A model generated the notes under the pieces. That model ran no database searches. It worked only from the letters and a program-made list of their open reading frames with translations, and was not told the origin of the DNA. A DNA stretch of 64,000 nt from JBCCOW01 sp039025855 (GTDB lineage Bacteria > Planctomycetota > Phycisphaerae > Phycisphaerales > Phycisphaeraceae), in contig JBCCNL010000002.1 in the NCBI GenBank assembly GCA_039025855.1, forward strand, positions 136,227 to 200,226, written 5' to 3'. Below, one piece after another: positions 41,764 through 51,443 of this stretch. Position 1 is the stretch's first letter. Every line of letters begins with the position of its first letter. A program made the translations under genes and the position numbers.

Positions 41764-44700
41764 ATGACCGCCAACCCCATCCCCCTCAACCCGCCGCCGC
41801 AGTCTGCCCCCAAGCCCCGCCGACAGACCCTGGCCCAACGCGTCGGGCTCACCGGCTCGACCGTCAACGCCAAGTCGCTCGCCCTGCGTGTGGTCAAGCT
41901 GCTCGCCGACCTCCGCCTCACCCTCGTCACCCTCAGCCTCTTCCTTGTCCTCGTCTTCGTCGGCACGCTCGAACAAGTCCAGCTCGGCATCTGGATCGTC
42001 CAACGCACCTACTTCGAGTCCTGGTTCATCTGGAAGCCCGTGCTCGGCTTCGACCTGCCCATCGCGCCCGGCGGCTACCTCCTCGGCTCCGTCCTCATCA
42101 TCAATCTGCTGGCTGCCCATACCCTCCGCTGGAGGGTCACCGCCAAGGGTCGCCAGCGCACCATGGGCATCCTCTGGCTCGCCGCCGGCGTCGCCCTCGT
42201 CGCCTACTCCCTCGGCTGGCCCACCATCGAAGAGTTCCTCGTCGGGCGTAGCGTCGTCGCCCTCATCGCCGGCTGCAGCGCCCTGATCATCCCGTCGCTC
42301 GTCGGCTGCTGGATGCTCTTCGGCAAGCGCGCCGGCATCGTCCTCATCCACGCCGGGCTCCTGGTCATCCTCGCCGGCGAAGCCGTCACCGACTGGTTCT
42401 CCGTTGAGTCCTCGATGCAGATCGACGAGGGCGGCACCGTCGCCTACACCGAAGACCTCTTCGCCACCGAACTCGCGGTCATCGACACCACCGACGCCCG
42501 GAGCGACCGCGTCTTCAGCGTCTCCCCCGACCACCTCACCGACAGCGTCGACGACGCCGAACCCGTCGCCCATGCCGACTGGCCCTTCCGCCTCCGCGTC
42601 GACCGCTACTACCCCAACGCCCGCTTCGTCAACGACCCGACCAACCCGGCACACACCCACAACTTCGCCGCCGGCCAGGCCCTCGCCGACCGCGGCTTCG
42701 GCACCGGCATCGGCGTCCGCGAAGTCCCCCGCGCCACCGCCACCGACGAACGCGACGTCCCCGCCGCCTTCCTCACCGTTCAACACGCCACCACCAACCA
42801 AACCCTCGGTACCTGGCTTGTCTCCTCCGCCTTCCTCGAACCGCAGACCTTCCTCGTCGATGGCAAGACCTTTGCCCTGCACCTCCGCCCCAAGCGCTAC
42901 CCCAAGCCCTTCTCCATCCAGCTCCACGACTTCCAGCACGAGAAGCACGCCGGCACCGCCATCCCCAGCAGCTTCGCCAGCGTCGTCCAGCTCCGCGACC
43001 CCCGCGACGGCACCGACCGGCAGACCAAGATCTACATGAACCACCCGCTCCGTTACGACGGGCTCACCTTATACCAGGCCAGCTACGCAAACAACGACAC
43101 CACTTCGATCCTGCAGGTCGTCAAAAACCCCGGCTGGCTGCTGCCCTACCTCGCCTGCGGCCTGATCTCCGTCGGCATGCTCGCTCAGTTCGGCGGACAC
43201 CTCGACCGCTTCGGCCAACGCCGACAACGTGAACAAACCAACGCCACCAAACGCCTCGCCAAGCAACAAACTGAAGCCGACAACCCCAAGCCAAAGCTGT
43301 CCCGCTTCACCCGCTGGGCACCTTACGGCCTCGCGGTGTTCATGCTCGTCTACGCCGGCAGCAAGGCCCGCCCCACCAGCGACGGCACCGACTTCGACCT
43401 CGCCGCCTTCGGCGCGATCCCCGTCAGCCATCAGGGCCGCGTCAAGCCGCTCGACACCGTCGCCCGCAGCACACTGCTCCAGATCTACGGCAAGTCCGCC
43501 GGCAAGATCGCAATGCCCAACGACCTCACCGGCGACGACGTCCTGATCGCCACCGACCCCGACGGCACGACCCGCACCACCATGCCCGCGGTCCGCTGGC
43601 TCCTCGACGCCGCCGCCAAGCCCGAGCTCGCCGACCGCTACCAACTCTTCACCCTCCACGACCCCGATGTGCTGGGTCTCCTTGGTCTCGACCAGGACCG
43701 CAAGCGCTTCGCCTACGCCGAGCTCCAACCCCACTTCGGCACCATCGTCCACCAAGCGAAGGAGGCCCGGAAGCTCGAGTCCGCCCAACGCACCCGCTAC
43801 CAGCGTGCCGTGGTCAACCTCGAACGCAACCTCTCCGCCTATCAGAAGCTCAAGTACACCTTCGGCCCCGAGGGCTCGACCACCTTCGGCCGAGAGATCG
43901 CCGCCTACGGCAGTATCGTCGCCATGCTCAAGGACGGCCGGCTCGACGCCAACGAAGCGATGGGCGAGCTTACCCCCGTGCTTGACCGCTACGCCACGCT
44001 CGCCGAACGCACCTCCGTCTTGACCATTCCGCCGAAGCAGGCCATACCTACCACCGCCAACCCCCACCTCTCCGACCTCCCCGACGCAGTCGACGTCACG
44101 CAGTGGCACACCCACGGCGACAGCCTGCTCCAGAGCTTCGACCACGGCCACCTCGACCCGGCGGTCGCCTTCTTCGCCGCCGCCCGCGCCGCTTACCGCG
44201 ACGGCGACGCCGAGCGCTTTAACGCCCTGGTCTACGACTACCGCAACGATCCCCGGCTCAAGCCGTTCCACCGCCCGGTCGCCGAGGCCTCGTTCAACAC
44301 CGCCGACCCGTTCGGGCAAGCCATGGCGATGTACGTCATCGCGTTCTTCCTGGTCTGCCTTTCGTGGGTGAAGTGGCCGGTCACGCTCAGCCGCATGGCC
44401 CTCGCCGTGCTGCTCGTCGCCGCGTCGTTCCACACGCTCGGCCTCATCGCCCGCATGTGGATCGAGGCACGCCCGCCCGTCACCAACCTCTACAGCTCCG
44501 CCGTGTTCGTCGGCTGGGGTGCGGTCCTCCTCGGCATCGTCCTCGAACGCTTCTGGAAAAACGGCATCGGCACCGCCACCGCCGGCGCCCTAGGCTTCTC
44601 CACCCTCATCATCGCCCACCACCTCTCGCTCACCGGTGACACCATGGACGCCATGCGGGCCGTCCTCGACTCCAACTTCTGGCTCGCCACACACGTCGTC

Positions 44701-45240
44701 ATCATCACCTTCGGCTACGCCGCCACCTTCCTTGCCGGCTTCATCGCCATCCTCTACCTCCTCCGCGAAGCCCTCACCAAGTCCCTCGACCGCAAGTCCG
44801 CCGACGCCATGTCCCGCATGGTCTACGGCATCCTCTGCTTCGGCATCCTCTTCAGCTTCGTCGGCACCGTCCTCGGCGGCATCTGGGCCGACCAGTCATG
44901 GGGCCGCTTCTGGGGCTGGGACCCCAAGGAAAACGGCGCCCTGATGATCGTCATCTGGAACGCCATCATCCTGCACGCCCGCTGGGCCAAGCTCGCCGGC
45001 CCCCGCGGCATCATGATGATGGCCGTCTTCGGCAACGTCATCACCGCCTTCTCCTGGTTCGGCGTCAACATGCTCGGCGTCGGACTCCACTCCTACGGCT
45101 TTATGGACGCCGCCTTCTTCTGGATTGTCGCCTTCACCGCCGGCCAGCTCGGCATCATCGCAATCAGCGCCCTGGTCATGTCCATCCGCAACCGCAACGT
45201 CCAGCCTACCGATCGGCTGCCCACTGCCCAACCCGCCTGA
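41764..45240 (+). CDS. Fused ResB-CcsA cytochrome c biogenesis protein (system II heme attachment)
   Basis: 1158 aa. The N-terminal half is ResB-like with membrane helices (LTLVTLSLFLVLVFVGTLEQ; RAGIVLIHAGLLVILAGEAV) and a large periplasmic part ending at a helix before residue 500. A periplasmic linker of about 350 residues follows. The C-terminal part is CcsA, with the heme-handling WWD-type stretch WADQSWGRFWGWDPKENGAL and many helices. ResB and CcsA together export heme and ligate it to CXXCH cytochromes. The fusion is known in several phyla. It follows four cytochrome-type genes and is the obvious maturase for them. Confidence 0.93.
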   Translation: MTANPIPLNPPPQSAPKPRRQTLAQRVGLTGSTVNAKSLALRVVKLLADLRLTLVTLSLFLVLVFVGTLEQVQLGIWIVQRTYFESWFIWKPVLGFDLPIAPGGYLLGSVLIINLLAAHTLRWRVTAKGRQRTMGILWLAAGVALVAYSLGWPTIEEFLVGRSVVALIAGCSALIIPSLVGCWMLFGKRAGIVLIHAGLLVILAGEAVTDWFSVESSMQIDEGGTVAYTEDLFATELAVIDTTDARSDRVFSVSPDHLTDSVDDAEPVAHADWPFRLRVDRYYPNARFVNDPTNPAHTHNFAAGQALADRGFGTGIGVREVPRATATDERDVPAAFLTVQHATTNQTLGTWLVSSAFLEPQTFLVDGKTFALHLRPKRYPKPFSIQLHDFQHEKHAGTAIPSSFASVVQLRDPRDGTDRQTKIYMNHPLRYDGLTLYQASYANNDTTSILQVVKNPGWLLPYLACGLISVGMLAQFGGHLDRFGQRRQREQTNATKRLAKQQTEADNPKPKLSRFTRWAPYGLAVFMLVYAGSKARPTSDGTDFDLAAFGAIPVSHQGRVKPLDTVARSTLLQIYGKSAGKIAMPNDLTGDDVLIATDPDGTTRTTMPAVRWLLDAAAKPELADRYQLFTLHDPDVLGLLGLDQDRKRFAYAELQPHFGTIVHQAKEARKLESAQRTRYQRAVVNLERNLSAYQKLKYTFGPEGSTTFGREIAAYGSIVAMLKDGRLDANEAMGELTPVLDRYATLAERTSVLTIPPKQAIPTTANPHLSDLPDAVDVTQWHTHGDSLLQSFDHGHLDPAVAFFAAARAAYRDGDAERFNALVYDYRNDPRLKPFHRPVAEASFNTADPFGQAMAMYVIAFFLVCLSWVKWPVTLSRMALAVLLVAASFHTLGLIARMWIEARPPVTNLYSSAVFVGWGAVLLGIVLERFWKNGIGTATAGALGFSTLIIAHHLSLTGDTMDAMRAVLDSNFWLATHVVIITFGYAATFLAGFIAILYLLREALTKSLDRKSADAMSRMVYGILCFGILFSFVGTVLGGIWADQSWGRFWGWDPKENGALMIVIWNAIILHARWAKLAGPRGIMMMAVFGNVITAFSWFGVNMLGVGLHSYGFMDAAFFWIVAFTAGQLGIIAISALVMSIRNRNVQPTDRLPTAQPA

Positions 45241-45350
45241 CGATTTCCGCGCCTGCACACCCCCAACCGGAGCAAGATAACCGGTCGCATCCGGGGTAAG
45301 GTCCTGTCCCTTATGGACCACCCCTGCATATCCCGTCGAGGCCGCCGCGC

Positions 45351-47855
45351 GTGAGCGTCGCGTTGCACGAACTCGATCTGGTGATCCTCTTCGGCGGCCC
45401 GTCGACCGAGTCGGACATCTCGCTGGACAGCGCCCGCACGCTCTACGACGCGGTCCGCGCCGACCTCGACCCCGACCACGTCACGCTCATCTATGTCAGC
45501 CCGACCTTCACGCTCTACCGGCTCACACCCCGCTGGGTCTACTCCAACACGATCGGCGACTTCTTCGACCCCACCGCCGATCGCCCTTACGCCCACGCCG
45601 CCGACATTACAGCCCTCGATGCCGACGCGTTCACCCGGCTCGCCGACGACGCCTCGGTCATCGCCCCGATGCTCCACGGCGTCGGTGGCGAAGACGGCCA
45701 ACTCCACCGCACACTGCTCAAAGCCCACGACGACAAGCTCGTCGGGAGCCTCGCCGACGCCCTCGCCACCACATTCGACAAGCCCAGCACCTACGCCTGG
45801 CTCAAGCGCCATGGGTATGCCTACCCCGAACACGCCGTCGTCACGCCCAAGTTCCCTACCGCAACGCTTGATGCGGTGCCCGCCGATGCCGAGGGCTACC
45901 GCGTCGTCAAGCCTGCGGGTGCCGGTTCATCAGACGGCGTCGCGATCGTCAAGGAATCCGATCTCCAGCAAGCGATCGATCAGGCCTCAGCCTACGACAC
46001 GCAAGTACTGATCGAACGCCGCATCCACGGCACCGAGTTCAGCCTCATCGTCCTCCAGGACACCGACGGCCACGCCCACGCCCTGCTGCCCACCGAGATC
46101 GCGATCCAACAAGACCCCGCCGACACCGCACCCGCCGGCTTCTACTCCCGGCTCCGCAAGTACATGCCCGGCACCGGCGCAACTCACCACACCCCCGCAC
46201 GCCTGCCGACCGGCGTAATGAAACAACTCCGAGCCGAGGGCGAGGCCATCTTCACCGGCATCGGGCTCCGTGACGTCGCCCGGCTCGACGGCTTCGTCGA
46301 AGACGGCCGCATCATCTGGACCGACCTCAACGCCATGCCCGGCTACGGCGTCGACGCCCTGCTCTTCCAACAAACCACACTCTTCGGCCTCTCCCAACGC
46401 GCAATCTCGATCCACCTGCTCGGCTGCGCGATGCGCCGCCAAGGCCTGACACTCAAGCACCAGCCACGCCCCAGCGGCGCACGCCGTGTGGCTGTCCTCG
46501 GCGGCGGCGCAACCTCCGAAAAGCACGTCTCCCGCATGAGCTGGCTGAACGTCACCAACAAGCTCGAAAGCACCGGGCGATTCACCGTCCGCCGCGTCTT
46601 CGTGGATGGCAACGGAGCCTACTGGGACGTCGGCCGACACATCGCGCTGTTCCACACCGTCGATGAGATCGCCGAAGCCGTCCACGCGCCAACCACCTAC
46701 CAACACGCGGTCAGTGAGGCCGACCAGATCGCCGCCGACTGGCCGCAAGAGCTGACCCGCATCCGCGAGCCCGTGCTTGCCGAGCCCGTGCGCGTCGAAC
46801 TCGAAATACTCGTCAATGAAAGCGACGCCATCTTCATCGCACTCCACGGCGGTCATGGCGAGGACGGCACCCTGCAACGCCAACTCGAACAACTCAACGC
46901 CCCCTACAACGGCTCGGGCCCGGAGGCCTCGGCCCTCTGCATGGACAAACATGCAAGCGCACGCCACCTCGACGCCCTCAAGCTCGACGGCTTCACCGCC
47001 CCGCAGCAAGCACTGGTCAACCTGCGTGACCTCCAAGACCACTGCGCATCGGTGATGGGCAACCCCGCGTTCGACAACCTGCTCCAAACCGCAGCGCACC
47101 AAGGCCTCGCCGCCGCCCTCGCACAACCCGCGTTCGCCACGTTCCGCGACACGACCGGCACGATAATCCAACGGCTCCAGCAACAGCTCGGCACCGACCG
47201 CTTCGTCCTCAAGCCGCAGGCCGACGGTTGCTCAAGCGGTGTGCTCGTCGCTGACCACCCCGCGCTCCAGGTCCCCGTCCACCTGCTCGCACTCTGGGCC
47301 GGCCTCACCGAATACCCCCGCAGCCTCGTCGAACAACGCCTGCTCACCGACTTCTCCGAGCTGACCATCCGCCTGCCCGAAGGCCCCGCCGACCAGCTCC
47401 TCGCCGAAGCGTTCATCGACACCACACCCGGCTCCGAAACCCTAGAGATGACCGTCGCCGTGCTCGGCCCACGCGGCGCTATACGGTCGCTCTATCCCAG
47501 CGAGACCACCACCGCCTTCGGCAGCCTCACCGTCGAAGAAAAGTTCTGCAAAGGCTTCGGCGTCAACCGCACCCCCCCGCCCGGCTTGACCGACCGCGCC
47601 ATCGACCACATCCGCTCCCGCATCGAGGCCTTCGCCAACGCGATCGGCCTCGAGGGCTACGCCCGCATCGACGTCTTCTACGACAAGGCCCGCGACGCCC
47701 TCACCCTCATCGAGGTCAACACCCTGCCGGGCCTGTCCCCCGCCACGGTCACGTTCACGCAAGCCGCGGTCACCCCCGACATCGCCCTGGCCCCGGCCGA
47801 ACTGCTCAGCCGGATCGTCGACCTCGGGATCGAGGCCAGACAGCGACGCGAGTAA
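45351..47855 (+). CDS. Tandem-fused D-alanine--D-alanine ligase (two ATP-grasp halves)
   Basis: 834 aa starting at GTG. The N-terminal half (about 1-375) has VILFGGPSTESDISLDS, PMLHGVGGEDGQLHRTLL and a final WTDLNAMPGYG. The C-terminal half (about 380-834) repeats the pattern: VAVLGGGATSEKHVSRMS, ALHGGHGEDGTLQRQLEQL and LIEVNTLPGLSP. The second half has the canonical EVN metal/ATP motif, whereas the first has DLN. A Ddl protein is normally one unit of about 300-370 aa, so the tandem fusion is unusual. It should make D-Ala-D-Ala for peptidoglycan; the first half may be modified in activity or specificity. Confidence 0.85.
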   Translation: MSVALHELDLVILFGGPSTESDISLDSARTLYDAVRADLDPDHVTLIYVSPTFTLYRLTPRWVYSNTIGDFFDPTADRPYAHAADITALDADAFTRLADDASVIAPMLHGVGGEDGQLHRTLLKAHDDKLVGSLADALATTFDKPSTYAWLKRHGYAYPEHAVVTPKFPTATLDAVPADAEGYRVVKPAGAGSSDGVAIVKESDLQQAIDQASAYDTQVLIERRIHGTEFSLIVLQDTDGHAHALLPTEIAIQQDPADTAPAGFYSRLRKYMPGTGATHHTPARLPTGVMKQLRAEGEAIFTGIGLRDVARLDGFVEDGRIIWTDLNAMPGYGVDALLFQQTTLFGLSQRAISIHLLGCAMRRQGLTLKHQPRPSGARRVAVLGGGATSEKHVSRMSWLNVTNKLESTGRFTVRRVFVDGNGAYWDVGRHIALFHTVDEIAEAVHAPTTYQHAVSEADQIAADWPQELTRIREPVLAEPVRVELEILVNESDAIFIALHGGHGEDGTLQRQLEQLNAPYNGSGPEASALCMDKHASARHLDALKLDGFTAPQQALVNLRDLQDHCASVMGNPAFDNLLQTAAHQGLAAALAQPAFATFRDTTGTIIQRLQQQLGTDRFVLKPQADGCSSGVLVADHPALQVPVHLLALWAGLTEYPRSLVEQRLLTDFSELTIRLPEGPADQLLAEAFIDTTPGSETLEMTVAVLGPRGAIRSLYPSETTTAFGSLTVEEKFCKGFGVNRTPPPGLTDRAIDHIRSRIEAFANAIGLEGYARIDVFYDKARDALTLIEVNTLPGLSPATVTFTQAAVTPDIALAPAELLSRIVDLGIEARQRRE

Positions 47856-47980
47856 AACCCACGGCCTGGACCGTCCGCCGGGATAAACTGTGTGACGCAA
47901 AGACGGCGGTCCTTTGCCCTTGCCAACTGCCGATCGCCGTGGCTTACTTCAAACCCGCTCCATCAGACCCCGACCTCAAC

Positions 47981-49513
47981 ATGACCGCGTCCACACCCGC
48001 CAACGACTCACCCGACGTCCTGCTCATCGGTAGCGGCATCATGTCCGCCACGCTCGGAGCGATGCTCAAACACCTCGACCCCCAGCTCTCCATCCAGCTC
48101 TACGAGGCCGCCGACGACTTCGCGCTCGAGGCGTCCAACGGCTGGAACAACGCCGGCACCGGGCACGCCGGCATCTGCGAGCTCTCCTACACCCCTGATC
48201 GCGGCGACGACGGCGAGGTCGACGTCGCCAAGGCCATCGAGATCTTCCAGCAGTTCGAACACTCCAAACAGTTCTGGGGCTTCCTCGCACGGGCCGGTGT
48301 CATCGACGACCCCGCCACCTTCGTCAACCCTGTCCCGCACATCAGCTTCGTCTACGGCCAGGAGCAGGTCGACTTCCTCCGCTCCCGCCACGCCCAGATG
48401 ACCAAGCACCACTTCTTCGCCGAGATGGAGTACACCGAAGACCGCGCGACCATCGAACAGTGGGCCCCGCTCCTCGTCGCCGGGCGTGACCCCGACGAAC
48501 CGATCGCCGCGACCAAGCTCGACGCGGGCACCGACGTGAACTTCGGCTCCCTCGCCAAGCAGCTCGCCGAGTGGCTCGGGCAGCAGCCCGACTGCGTGTC
48601 CAAGACCGCGCACAAGGTCACCGACCTCGACGAACAGCCCGACGGCCGATGGCGGGTCACCGTCAAGAACCGCAAGACCGGGGCAAAATTTCAGCGCACC
48701 GCGAAGTTCGTCTTCATCGGCGCGGGCGGCGGCTCGCTGCCCCTGCTCCAGAAGTCGGGCATCGACGAGGCCAAGGGCTTCGGCGGCTTCCCCATCGGCG
48801 GACAGTGGCTCATCTGCGACACACCTGAACTCGTCGAGCAACACAGCGCGAAGGTCTACGGCATGTCGCCCGGCGCTGCTCCCACTATGGCCGTCCCCCA
48901 CCTCGACCTCCGCATCATCGACGGCAAGAAGGCCCTGCTCTTCGGGCCCTACGCCGCGTGGACCACCAAGTTCCTCCACCGCACGGGCAAGCTCACCGAC
49001 CTGCCCGCCTCCATCCGCTTCGACAACATCGCCTCGCTCACCAAGGTCGGGCTCTACAACATCCCACTCGTCCGCTACCTCATCCAGCAGGGCCTTCAGA
49101 GCATGTCCACCCGCATGGGCGAGCTCAAACACTTCTTCCCCGATGCGAAGACCGAAGACTGGAAGCTCATCGACGCGGGCATCCGTGTCCAGGCCATCAA
49201 GAAGGAAGACGGCGACGCCGGCATCGTCCACTTCGGCACCGAGGTCGTCACCAACGCCAAGCACACCATCTCCGCCCTGCTCGGCGCATCGCCCGGCGCA
49301 TCGGTCTCCACCAACATCATCCTTGAGGTCGTCCGCAAGTGCTTCGCCGACCACCTCGCCACCGACGATGGCCACGACCGCATGAAGCAGATGGTCCCAA
49401 GCTACGACGAAGACCTCGAAGCCCCCGAGATGGCCCAGCGCCAAGCCGAGCTCAGCGACCAGGCAATGACATCACTGAACCTCAAACGGCAGCCCGCCGC
49501 AGCGATGGCTTAA
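47981..49513 (+). CDS. mqo: Malate:quinone oxidoreductase
   Basis: 510 aa. The FAD fold is DVLLIGSGIMSATLGAML and SNGWNNAGTGHAGICELSYTP is the strongly conserved MQO segment; FIGAGGGSLPLLQKSGI and FGGFPIGGQWL follow. ATG at 47981 starts the conserved region; a GTG at 47939 is another possible start. The enzyme oxidises malate to oxaloacetate and hands electrons to quinone at the cytoplasmic membrane. Downstream, it converges with the peptidase gene. Confidence 0.95.
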   Translation: MTASTPANDSPDVLLIGSGIMSATLGAMLKHLDPQLSIQLYEAADDFALEASNGWNNAGTGHAGICELSYTPDRGDDGEVDVAKAIEIFQQFEHSKQFWGFLARAGVIDDPATFVNPVPHISFVYGQEQVDFLRSRHAQMTKHHFFAEMEYTEDRATIEQWAPLLVAGRDPDEPIAATKLDAGTDVNFGSLAKQLAEWLGQQPDCVSKTAHKVTDLDEQPDGRWRVTVKNRKTGAKFQRTAKFVFIGAGGGSLPLLQKSGIDEAKGFGGFPIGGQWLICDTPELVEQHSAKVYGMSPGAAPTMAVPHLDLRIIDGKKALLFGPYAAWTTKFLHRTGKLTDLPASIRFDNIASLTKVGLYNIPLVRYLIQQGLQSMSTRMGELKHFFPDAKTEDWKLIDAGIRVQAIKKEDGDAGIVHFGTEVVTNAKHTISALLGASPGASVSTNIILEVVRKCFADHLATDDGHDRMKQMVPSYDEDLEAPEMAQRQAELSDQAMTSLNLKRQPAAAMA

Positions 49514-49548
49514 GCGTGTAGCGGCAGACGCGGAGCGTCCCGCTCGCC

Positions 49549-50667
49549 CTACGCCGTCGCCTGATCCACATCACCCAGAAACGCCACGAGCAGGTCCCGG
49601 CACGCATCCAGGTCGCCGGTGTGGATCATCTCCGTCACCGTGTGGATGTATCGCGTCGGGAGCGACAGCGTCATCGCCCGGCAGCCCGCCGCCGCACGCT
49701 GCACCATCGCCGTGTCCGTCCCGCCCCGCGACAGGATCGACTTCTGATAGGGGATCTTGTTGGCTTCCGCCAACCGAGTGAACTGCTGGATCAGCCCGTA
49801 GTCGCCGATCGCCGAGCTGTCCATGATCGTGATACCCGCGCCACCCCCAAGCTTCGTCACCGACTCCTGCGCACTCACGCCCGGCGTGTCCACCGCCAGC
49901 GTCGTGTCCACGCCGATCCCGATGTCCGGCCGAACCGCAAACGCCGACGTCAACGCGCCCCGTAAGCCCACCTCTTCCTGAACCGTAAACACGACGCACA
50001 CCGTGCACGCATGCGGCTTGTCCTTCATCCCGCGCAAGGCTTCAACGCCCAGCCAGCACGCGATCCGGTTGTCCATCGCCCGCCCCACGAGGTGCGGCCC
50101 CAGCCGATCGAAGTCCGACCGCAGCACCACCATGTCGCCGACGTTGACCTTCTCCTTCACCTCGTCCGCGGCGAGCCCGAGGTCCAGCACAAACTCCTTC
50201 ACCTCCGGCACCTTCTTCCGGTCCTCCGGCGACGCGATGTGCACCGGCTTGCCCCCCGGGTTCATCACCGCCGGCAGGTCCTTGCCCGGATCATCCGGGT
50301 CCGGGCAGACCGTCACCATCCGCGAGAACAGGTTCCGTGTGTCAAACCCACCGACCGGGTTCACGTAACAAAACCCCTTGTCGTCGATGTGCCCGACAAG
50401 AAACCCAATCTGGTCCATGTGCGACGCCAGCATTACCCGCGTCGGGCGATCCTTGCCCGGCTCCCCGCCCGCATCCCCCGCATCCACACTCTGCCCCGCA
50501 AACACCCCCGCCGTCGGCCCCTTCACCGCAATCACCGACCCCATCGCGTCCACCCGCACCGAATCCACCAGCCCCTCCAACTCACCCAGGATGAGATCCC
50601 GTACCCGGTGCTCCCGCCCCGGCACCCCCGCCGTGTTGACCAAACGCTCCAACAATTCGTACGCCAT
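49549..50667 (-). CDS. M42 family aminopeptidase
   Basis: 372 aa. Metal and catalytic residues are visible: His and Asp in ASHMDQIGF, Asp in GRAMDNRIACW, Glu-Glu in FTVQEEVGLRGA, Asp in GVDTTLAVDTPG and a late His in TRYIHTVTEMI. These proteins are cytoplasmic di-metal aminopeptidases (glutamyl aminopeptidase or tetrahedral TET type). It converges on mqo. The sequence is of normal length and looks intact. Confidence 0.92.
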   Translation of the reverse strand: MAYELLERLVNTAGVPGREHRVRDLILGELEGLVDSVRVDAMGSVIAVKGPTAGVFAGQSVDAGDAGGEPGKDRPTRVMLASHMDQIGFLVGHIDDKGFCYVNPVGGFDTRNLFSRMVTVCPDPDDPGKDLPAVMNPGGKPVHIASPEDRKKVPEVKEFVLDLGLAADEVKEKVNVGDMVVLRSDFDRLGPHLVGRAMDNRIACWLGVEALRGMKDKPHACTVCVVFTVQEEVGLRGALTSAFAVRPDIGIGVDTTLAVDTPGVSAQESVTKLGGGAGITIMDSSAIGDYGLIQQFTRLAEANKIPYQKSILSRGGTDTAMVQRAAAGCRAMTLSLPTRYIHTVTEMIHTGDLDACRDLLVAFLGDVDQATA

Positions 50668-50718
50668 CGCTCAGAAGTCCTTATCCATTGGGTCCATTGA
50701 ATCTCGTGGGCCGTGATC

Positions 50719-50865
50719 TTAACGACGCCCCCGCCCGCCCCGCTTCAGCAGCCAATAAAACACCACCGCAAACGGCAGCAACAGCCCCACGCCGAGCAGC
50801 ACTACCCACAACCCGTGCTCACTGAACAGCGACGCTCCGACCGACACCACAGACCCACCCACCAC
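50719..50865 (-). CDS. Small single-span membrane protein (48 aa)
   Basis: A short frame starting at GTG (50865), next to the stop of the pterin dehydratase gene. It encodes one hydrophobic helix (LWVVLLGVGLLLPFAVVFYWLL) followed by a basic tail KRGGRGRR, as expected for a small membrane protein with its C-terminus inside. The GTG at 50862 is an equally possible start. The tight junction with the upstream gene suggests cotranscription. Function is unknown. Confidence 0.55.
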   Translation of the reverse strand: MVGGSVVSVGASLFSEHGLWVVLLGVGLLLPFAVVFYWLLKRGGRGRR

Positions 50866-51183
50866 TCAGCCCCCCGCCGTCGGCAGCCAGTTGAACCCCT
50901 CGATCGCCGCAGCCAATTCCAAATCCTTGCGAGTCACCTTCCCCCCCGCGTCGTGTGTGCTCAGGCTCAGCGTCACCTTGTTGTAGACGTTGAACAGCTC
51001 CGGGTGATGCCCCGCCGCCTCCGCCGCAAACGCTACCCGCGTCACGAACCCCATCGCCTCCGGGAAGCCGCCGAACTCAAACTGCTTGCTGATCATGTCG
51101 TTGCTAAACGACCAGCCCGGCAGATCAGCCAGGCCCTCGTCGATCGCCTCTGCGGAAAGTGCCTGTTCCATAGCGTTTCTCAT
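50866..51183 (-). CDS. Pterin-4a-carbinolamine dehydratase
   Basis: 105 aa from ATG at 51183; Met at 51171 is an alternative. LADLPGWSFSNDMISKQFEFGGF is followed by AAEAAGHHPELFNVYNKVTLSLSTHDAGG, containing the family motif HHPE and the later His and Asp of the active site. The enzyme dehydrates 4a-hydroxytetrahydropterin and can recycle pterins for aromatic hydroxylases. Size is normal for the family. Confidence 0.92.
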   Translation of the reverse strand: MRNAMEQALSAEAIDEGLADLPGWSFSNDMISKQFEFGGFPEAMGFVTRVAFAAEAAGHHPELFNVYNKVTLSLSTHDAGGKVTRKDLELAAAIEGFNWLPTAGG

Positions 51184-51443
51184 CGGTCCTGCGACATCGG
51201 CGGGCAAATGAACATCCGCGATGCTCAGCCAAATCCGTCCTTTTGTGAAACCCAGACCACCCCGCCTGCGAAGAGTATACGCCGACCGCTTCAGACCCCA
51301 CACGACGACACACCGGCCGCACCGTTTTTCACCCACCCGCCTTGAAACCCTACAAAAGCTCGCCTATTCATCACGGGTCACGGCGGGGAGTACCGCCGAC
51401 CACGACCCTCAAGCAAACCGTCACGACTTTCGAGAAACCCAGT

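Noticed and set aside
41530..43044. 504-aa open frame on the minus strand
   Set aside because: Antisense to the lipoprotein and ResB gene; Gly/Asp/Glu/Val composition is that of a shadow.
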